DNA of 64,000 nucleotides from Haematococcus lacustris (taxonomy: Eukaryota > Chlorophyta > Chlorophyceae > Chlamydomonadales > Haematococcaceae), in contig JASKMD010000184.1 in the NCBI GenBank assembly GCA_030144725.1, forward strand, positions 36,001 through 100,000, read 5' to 3'. The first letter of the stretch is position 1. Each line of letters begins with the position of its first letter. The position numbers and the translations under genes are program-made. Positions 57,190 to 64,000 of the stretch are shown here, in pieces. Under the pieces are notes generated by a model. That model saw only the letters and a list, made by a program, of their open reading frames with translations, was not told the origin of the DNA and searched no databases.

Positions 57190-57970
57190 GGGGGCTGGTT
57201 ATGTAAGGCACGCACCCCATGCAATATAGCATGCATGCCATTAGTTCGGTTCGTGCATGTTCTATTGACATGGCGCTCACGCTCATGCCATGAGTTATGG
57301 TGCTAGTAGACACGACAGTAGACATGCTAGTAGACATGACACCAAGTGGGTAACAGCCTGTCAATCCTATGGGTGGTTTGGCCTATGGGTGGTTGCGGGC
57401 CTGGCCATCTGCCGGTACTCTGCAGCCCAGTGCAGCCGCTGCCTGACATTGGGCAGCTGGATGTACAACAGCTTGTAGCCCTGCTGGTATTCCTCGCCTG
57501 TGTGGGGCAGAGCCTTCCAGTCCTTCCAGCTGCACAGCTCCAGGGGCAGCTGCACACTCTTCCCAATGCGCTGTGAGATGAGGCACGAGTTGGTGTCCCG
57601 GTCCAGCCACCTGCCTCATGGGGGGGCGTGTGGTCGTGGCACTGGGCCAGGTGCAGCAACGAGGTGCTGGGACTGGGCTGGGGAAGGTGGAGCCTGGGCA
57701 GGGGTAAGGGGAGGAGGTGGCTCTTGGGCTGGGGGGGCTTGGCCAGGGGGGTCTTGGGCAGGTGGAGGGGGTGGCTCCTGGGCAGGGGGTCCTGGGCTGG
57801 GGTAGGGAAGTCCTGGGCTGGAGGAGGGGGACCGGGCAGCACCTCATTGCAACACATCAGGCCCCGCACATACGTAGCATGCCGCTGGCTCCAGGTTGGG
57901 CGCACCAGCCGCTGGATCACCTGGCCTGCTGGGGGTACCCAGTCTGTGGGCTTAAAGTGCGGGTCTGATC
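57190..57970 (-). pseudogene. Fanzor-like C-terminal fragment with variant 3' sequence
   Basis: The minus strand reads VPPAGQVIQRLVRPTWSQRH, VRGLMCCNEVL, a Pro-rich spacer, then the RuvC-III-like GRWLDRDTNSCLISQRIGK, LPLELCSWKDWKALPH and GEEYQQGYKLLYIQLPNVRQ followed by RLHWAAEYRQ. It is the best-kept C-terminal part among the type-2 copies. Downstream, 57330-57190 contains GGCATGCATG...GGGGTGCGTGC, which also appears in the solo block at 60124-60240. The 3' end stops where copy B begins, so one copy seems truncated against the other. N-terminal and RuvC-I parts are missing. Confidence 0.65.
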
Positions 57971-58366
57971 AATCTGCCCTTGCCGTCAATCGAAGCTCGA
58001 ACCTGCAATACTCGTTCAAAGGCATAGCAGCATTGTTGATGGCATTATCGCTACAGTGCATTTATGTTTACATGCGTACTGACGTCAGCAGTGCTGCGCG
58101 GGTTCAGTGGCAGCCACTGATACAACAATGATGCGCTCTACATCTCCGACACCGGGGCCCGCTACATTGTTGACGAGGGGTCCTGCCATTTCCCCTGCCT
58201 CCCGCCGGATGCTTCCCGCCGTGCAACTGAACCAACAGATAACTTTGTACAGTTCCTCGTGAGTCTCACGCAGCTACAGGCTATGCAGGCTGTGCAGGTT
58301 GTAATAGTAAGGCACCCGCGTGCGATACCGGACTGCCGGTCAACTCAAACCTTTGGGTGCCGCGCA
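57971..58366. other. Upstream region of the cyclase gene, with exon-like fragment
   Basis: Plus-strand 58120-58259 reads YNNDALYISDTGARYIVDEG and ends VQFL directly before GTGAGT. An in-frame TGA just upstream and the lack of a clean acceptor argue against it being an exon as it stands. Confidence 0.35.
58080..58087. promoter_or_regulatory. CRE-like palindrome TGACGTCA
   Basis: A perfect TGACGTCA lies 280 bp upstream of the chosen cyclase start codon. In other eukaryotes this is the bZIP/CREB site. Its use here is not shown, and chance occurrence is possible. Confidence 0.25.
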
Positions 58367-61300
58367 ATGCCGTGCACGCTGCGCTGGTGCTTCGTGCTTG
58401 TAGTGCTGACAGGGCTGCGGTTGTCGTCAGGCGATACGCCGGATAGTACCAGCGTTAGCGTAGCGGCATCGACGGACGACGACCATTGCTTTGCGGAGTC
58501 AGCAGCGTTCGTGTCCTCTGTGGTGCAAAGGCAGGCGCCGTGCTGTCTAGCAGCCAAATACAGTCAGCTGGTTTCAGCAGTGGGTCCCACCTAAGGCTGC
58601 AGGAGGTCATCAGGTTACAATGATGAGACCAAACCGTCCCTGTGCAGGCAAGCAGCTCAGCCACAAGGATCATGCTCTGACAGCAGCCTGGAGGCATTTC
58701 TACAAAACGGGACAAACACTATGCTGAACAAGTGTTTCCCCAGTGCCACAGCCCCCCTGAGGGTGAGTGAGGTGGCCAATCCCTCACTGACTCAGCCTGT
58801 CATCACTGTCGTCATGTCACCACTACCGACTCAGCGCACCTGCTCTAGGAACACAGCATGCGCATGTTTTCAGCAGCCTAGCTCCTTGTCGCCATCGCTT
58901 GCTGCTTGTCGCCATCGCTTGCTGCTTGCAGCCTCTCCGTGTCTTGGTCATCACTGGCCTTGAGTCATTGCAGCTATTGAGCCAGCAGTACACAGCCGCC
59001 ACTGGCATCCCCGTTATCGTTCAGTCTGTGTCATACTTCAGTCTGTCAAGCGCCATTCGGAATCAGGCCTCTGCACAGGTGTGGCCCTGGCAGTGCTGTG
59101 CCACATGTCACTTGGCTGCGACACTGGCAGCAATGAACACCACCGCCGCCGCTACTGCTCAACACACATAATAAAGTGCTGTGTTGTGCGGCAGTGTGGA
59201 GCAGCACATGTGTTGTTGCCGCTGTGCCCTCAGCTGACCCAGATGGCTGCTGAGCATCGAACACATAAACACTCGAGATGAGCAACGTTTCCATTCTAAC
59301 ATCTAATGCATGGCCTATGGTCTTTTGCCCCACATATGGGCCACCTTGGACCTCCTAACCCACCTATGGACCACCTAACCCAAAGCAGCTGCACGACCCT
59401 CGAGCCTCAAGGCCCAACAAATCTGCTGCTGGGTTCAACAGGCTCCACTGGGGCCTCCTGCCATGTGGACTGGGTGCATCCCTACCAACCTGAGGCTGAC
59501 GGTCTAGCCCACAGCACCCACGGGCTGGCACCATGTGTCTCCTCAGCCTCTCCTGCCCAGCCTGCTAAGCCACCAGTCCTAGCCGTTGCATCCAAGTCAA
59601 CTTCATCAAGGGCTTTACCATCCAGCCCAACAAACCCAACACGTTTCACTGGGGCACCCTTGATGACCACAGCCGTTCATGTGCACCAGTCAACCGTGCA
59701 CATTTACCTAGCAGTGGTCCATGCTGTGTGCCCACGCGGTGTGCCTTGCTGTGCAGGCCACCGACTCTGACTCCTCGGCACGAGGCTATGACGCAGTCAT
59801 GTTTTCCTCCCTCATGATGGGCGATATTGCCACATCTGGTGCCCTGGTCGACCTGGCGCCCTACATCACCAATGACACCAACCAGGTGTGCATGTTTAGC
59901 TAAACACTGTTGACAACATCATGACAGGCCTAGGAGAAAGGTGTGGAACCGCACCAAGGAAGACACCAAAGACAGATGATAGCTACGTGTACCTCATCAT
60001 ACACCACCGCCAGCTGTACGCTGTGAGCTGTTGCGGCTCACAATGAGCACAATGTTGACTAGCCATTGGTTAAGGACATATCAGGGGGATAGCAGAAAAC
60101 CCTCCCCTACAAGCAACACGGAACAGGGTATTGCCTGTGGGTGAATCCCCTCAACTAGCACGCACCCCATGCATGCCACCAGCCCAAGTCGTGAGCATGT
60201 GTCCTTGGCATGGACACTCACCCTCATGGATGATAACTTATGCAAACCTTTGTGGTCGTCAATGCAGGTAGTAGCCTGGAGCGACATCCCTCCTTACTAC
60301 ACCATGAGCAGCATGTATAAGGAGCAGGTAAATGGGGTGCAATAGTTCTTCTATGAATTTCTCCCTCTCCCTCATTAGCCATCAGAAGTGCAACAGCTGC
60401 AGATGCAAAGAAAAAATAGGAACTCTCACACTAATGACAGCTGGTCATGATACTGGAGCATGCTCTGTTGCTTGCACAGGTCATGGGCGTCCCCTATGGA
60501 CAGAGCGTGCTGATGATGTACGTCAACTGGCCCTTGCTCTCCTCAGCTTACAACATCAGCCGGCCCAGCCTCACCGAGTTTGAACGGCTGTCCTTCTACC
60601 CTGACACCTGGCAGGAGCTGCTGGCAGTCATGCGCCAGGTCAACGCCACGGCCAGCGACCCCGTGACGGGCAAGCCACGCCATGCGTTGTGCATATCCTT
60701 AGGAGCAGACAGCGCATATCTGTTCATCGCTGTGCTGGCCAGCATCATGCAGACAGGCGGCACCAGCCAGGGCTGGCTGTATGACCCACTGACCCTGGAG
60801 CCCCTGACCAACAATACAGCCATGCTCAAGGTGGGGTGAGGCAAGCAGCTTTGCATGTGCAACCTTGCTTGTAGCACGGACACAGCAACACCCATGTCCT
60901 GCCTTCACCATTGCAGGCTCTTGAGATTATGTGGGAGCTGTCCCCTTTTCTTCGCTCATCTGATAGGTCTAGCATTGTTGACATGAGCCAGTGTGCCATT
61001 GCCTTAGCACCAGCCAGCCTGTTCAAGAGCCTGCACCCACTGTACAGCAACGCACAGTTCATGGGGTGGGTGCCCTTAGCTACCTGCCTGTTGCTGTGTC
61101 CAGTGCTGCTGCTCATTCCTGTTCTGCATGCTCCCATCTGCTTTACATCTTTACTGCCCTGTCACCTGGCTGCAGGCAGCTGACCATGTCTCCCCTGCCC
61201 GCCAGCACTGAGGTGTTGGACCGCAGCACCATGCAGCTGGTGCCCTGCACTGCCCAGCTGTGCAACAGCCAGCGAGCCACTGAGTAAGCCAGGCAGTGTC

Positions 61301-64000
61301 TCTCAAGCAAGTGCAAGAGCTCTACAGCCCAGCCCCTCATCATCCTGCTGTGCCCTCATGCTGCAGGTTGGGCGGGCAGCTGGTGAACCTGGCACCTGCG
61401 TTCTATCAGTTTGCTTACATTCTCCTGGGCATGAGCTCTCTGGTGCCTGCCAAGCTACGCAAAGCTGTCTACAACCTAATTGCCTACATTGGTGAGGGTG
61501 TGCAAGCGCAGGCCAGCAGTACCGCAGTCCATGTCAAGCAGTGAGCCTAATCAAAGGTTCTCAACTACAGTATGTTTATTCACTAGTATGTGCTGATTGT
61601 AAGCATGCGAGGCACCAAATGCACCTGAAGCAATGACGCCTGACATACCAATCCATGCCTATGTGCGCCTTGTGCATTGTGGCTGCAGGCAGCCCGGCCA
61701 TAGTTAAGGTGTGCTAATGAGGGATGCACAACACTTGTTTAAAGCAAACAATCTCATTTTCACCTCATTCTTACATCAAGTTTTATGTTTGCGAGTGCTG
61801 CTAAACATGGATCCACCATGTGGTCACATGCAGGCATTTCTCCAAGATCCCATGGTCCCATATGCACCTTTCCGCCAATCAGGTGCCTGCAGCACCGGCA
61901 AGCACCTGTGTGAGCAGCTGTAACATGGCTCAGGCATTACACTCACTGCTCAGTGCTTCACAACACGGCATGCTCACAGACAAGGCCTCATTGTGCATGT
62001 GGGCTGCAGGGCTGCTGGCATACAAGTTTCCAGAATCCCAGAGCACGCCAGGCAACTCTAGTTGGGGTCCTCGTGGCTACAATTACAAGGATGTGGTGGT
62101 GAGGGGCTGCAGCCAGTGCTGCACTCTGCTGGCCACTTTGGCTGTGTTCCACTCGCTGTGTGTGTACCCATCCCGCATCCCCTTGTAGCAGACGAGGGCA
62201 GGCCGCATCCCCTTGTAGCAGACGAGGGCAGGCCACCCCGTTCAGCTCCACCCGTAGGCCGTCTTAACATACACACCATGTCGCATGCTGCATGATTTGT
62301 GTGTGGCTGCTGCCCTGACTGAATGCCATGGTTGTGCCGTTGTGTAGGGCTACAGCACTGCCCTGGATCAAGTTCTCAAACTGCCCACAGTGGCAGCTGA
62401 TTTCCGGGTGGCAGGTAGGGTGGCACAGCCCCCCCTACTTCAATCTTTGGTACCTCCTTGCTGTGGCAAACTCTTGGTATTGCTGTAGTTGTGATTGCAA
62501 CATTGCATGGTGTTCAGTACCTCATGGTGTTGCACCATGCATGCATGCAGACAGTCAAGGGCCGTTGTATTATGCCCAAAGCGCGCTGTTCAACCTGATT
62601 GGCTGCAGCTCGCCTTGGGTAAGGCGCAAAAGCTTTAAACAGCGGCTAGCCAGCTAAGCTACAACTCACCCACTGAGGCCGATGTGCTGCAGGTTCCCCG
62701 CAGTGCGGGCAGCCCAGCTGACTTTGCTGCTGCCATGACCTCCATGACCTCTGGCCTGAGGGCAGTGAGGGACAGCCTGGGCGCAGCAGCCTTCAGGGAG
62801 CAGCTGTGGGGCACCACTGGCTTTGTGCCTCCCACCCAGCCGCCTCCACCAACACCTCCCAGCCCATCACCACCACTGGCAGGTGGGACAGTGTGGATCA
62901 AGCACGGAACACAGACCCTACACCTAGAGTGAGGTGCTGGGACTTCAGCTGCCACCTGTCGAGTACCTTGGCCATGTGCATTGTGCTGCAGGTGGACCAG
63001 CACTGAGCACACCCCTGCTAGCCACTGTCATCGCCGTGCCAGTGGGAGTATGCTCCCTGTTGATGGTGCTGCTGGTCGTCATCATTACCCACCTGCGCCG
63101 CAATGCCAAGCTGCAGCGCTCCCTGCTGGGCCATGTGCTGCCGCCTGCTGCTGGTGACAAGTCCACCCTGGTCATCACGGATGTGCAGGGCTCCAGCAAG
63201 CTCTGGGTGAGGCCCAGTGCCAGGCCAGCATGGGTGCGCCAGCTGAGTCTGCCTTGTGTGCTGTGGGCCAGTTTGGTGCTAGCCCGCCCCTGAAGCCAGC
63301 TGGTGTGTGACTGCACCAATGCAGGAGACGCTGCCTGCTGGGGTGATGGAGGCCAGCATGAAGGTGCACGATGAGCTGGTGAGTCATCAGCTGATGCAGG
63401 AGCCAGGTGCAGCCAGACCCTGAACTCAGCATGCCTGCTGTGGCCTGCAGGTCAGGAGGCTGGCCCTGGACAGCTCAGGCTATGAGTGGGCCACTGAGGG
63501 CGACAGGTGAGAGCAGGACTGCTGTGCCTGGCTTCACTAGCAGTGGCTGCGCACACTAACCCTGCTGCAACCACCTGCTGCCATGCAGCTTCCTGCTGTG
63601 CTTCCACACACCCCAGGCAGCGGTCGCCTTTGCCACCCAGCTGCAGGTGAGCCCCAGCCAGCATGCAGGGTGTGTGTGTTCTGCCATCACAGGGCTCAGG
63701 CCTCAGCACCCACCACCACTGCTCCCTCATGCGTGCTGCTGGTGCAGGATGCGCTGCTGCAGTGCAGCCAGTGGCCAGCAGAGCTCATAGCAGCAGGCAG
63801 CCCCAGCCGGCACCTGTACCTGACCCCATTGGGACTAAGGCCGCAGACCAACACCTCCCCAGGCAGCTTCTCAGACGCCGGCACTTCAGTGACGACTATA
63901 CCAGCCTTAGCTGCATCCCTTTTACCATGCGTTCCACCCAGCAAGATGCAGGCTGTGGTGCCGGAGCCACCTGGGCTATTCAGTGGTCCCAGTGAGCTGA
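58367..64000 (+). CDS. Receptor-type class III adenylate/guanylate cyclase (3' end outside window)
   Basis: Twenty exons so far: 58367-58579, 58661-58762, 58932-59078, 59757-59885, 60268-60327, 60480-60830, 60917-61065, 61176-61283, 61367-61491, 61689-61708, 61834-61882, 62010-62098, 62348-62414, 62551-62618, 62693-62882, 62992-63206, 63325-63378, 63451-63506, 63589-63646, 63748 onward. A signal peptide (CTLRWCFVLVVLTGLRLSSG) is followed by a long extracellular part resembling a bacterial substrate-binding protein (RVLVITGLESLQLLSQQYTA, YDAVMFSSLMMGDI, MGVPYGQSVLMMYVNWPLL). A Pro-rich stalk and one membrane helix (about 630-655) come next. The cyclase domain begins LVITDVQGSSKLWE with its metal Asp; the second Asp is in TEGDSFLLCF. 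ATP versus GTP use cannot be judged because specificity residues lie beyond the edge. The exon 1/2 junction is the least certain. Confidence 0.83.
60124..60240 (-). ncRNA. Type-2 Fanzor 3' block, copy D (solo, in a cyclase intron)
   Basis: The minus strand contains CATGAGGGTGAGTGTCCATG, GGCATGCATGGGGTGCGTGC and the end GATTCACCCACAGGCAATAC plus CCTG. The first part matches 57330-57190 and the last part matches the ends of copies A and C. No Fanzor coding sequence is nearby. It occupies the intron between cyclase exons 4 and 5, antisense to the gene. Confidence 0.45.

Noticed and set aside
59079..59756. ORFs within the large intron between cyclase exons 3 and 4
   Set aside because: No motif, and they interrupt a gene model that is in phase without them.
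1..64000. CRISPR arrays, prokaryotic operons, tRNA or rRNA genes
   Set aside because: Nothing with regular spacer-repeat structure, Shine-Dalgarno context, tRNA arms or rRNA signature sequences was seen; the genes are spliced and eukaryotic.

Overview
This is nuclear DNA of a green alga, most likely a volvocalean chlorophyte in the Chlamydomonas/Haematococcus range. The genes are intron-rich, with GT-AG introns and a few GC-AG introns. Coding exons are GC-rich, introns are full of CTG/CAG, GGGGCT and CCTCCT repeats, and a flagellar gene (CFAP299) sits among housekeeping genes. The species call is an inference from these traits; nothing was searched.

Layout. 0-2.7 kb: exon-like pieces of an unrecognised gene, a GCT/CTG minisatellite and a repeated AGCTC tract. 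2.8-5.2 kb (+): CFAP299, 7 exons. 5.2-10.7 kb: decayed fragments (Fanzor tail, ABCF ATPase piece), dispersed repeats and a small coiled-coil gene (-). 10.7-17.1 kb (+): RPA1, the large ssDNA-binding subunit, 13 exons. 17.4-21.0 kb (+): a 2-oxoglutarate/Fe(II) dioxygenase-like gene, 8 exons. 21.4-22.3 kb (+): a small acidic-tailed protein with an apparent 15-nt intron. 23.1-24.8 kb (-): a broken Fanzor/TnpB-like gene. 25.4-26.7 kb (+): an unrecognised Pro/Ser-rich gene. 28.5-32.9 kb (-): NADH-cytochrome b5 reductase, 11 exons. 34.5-43.2 kb (+): a large coiled-coil protein, at least 12 exons. 45.3-48.2 kb (-): a mitochondrial carrier, 7 exons. 48.9-50.5 kb (-): a coiled-coil gene with a GGGGCT expansion. 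52.1-56.5 kb (-): V-ATPase subunit a, 12 exons. 56.7-58.0 kb: two adjoining Fanzor remnants. 58.4-64.0 kb (+): a receptor-type class III nucleotide cyclase, open at the window edge.

For the main multi-exon genes I chose splice sites by hand. In each complete model the exon lengths sum to a multiple of three, which supports them. The genes do not form one pathway; the neighbourhood mixes cilia, DNA replication, membrane energetics and signalling.

The most unusual signal is a scattered family of Fanzor-like (eukaryotic TnpB) remnants. They carry RuvC-like motifs, and several share a conserved non-coding block just downstream of the ORF tail. That block also occurs without any ORF, once inside an intron of the cyclase gene. 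It is a candidate guide-RNA scaffold and element end. Other points of note are an RPA1 that has lost its zinc-ribbon cysteines, a possible 15-nt intron, and a hexanucleotide expansion across which the reading frame changes.
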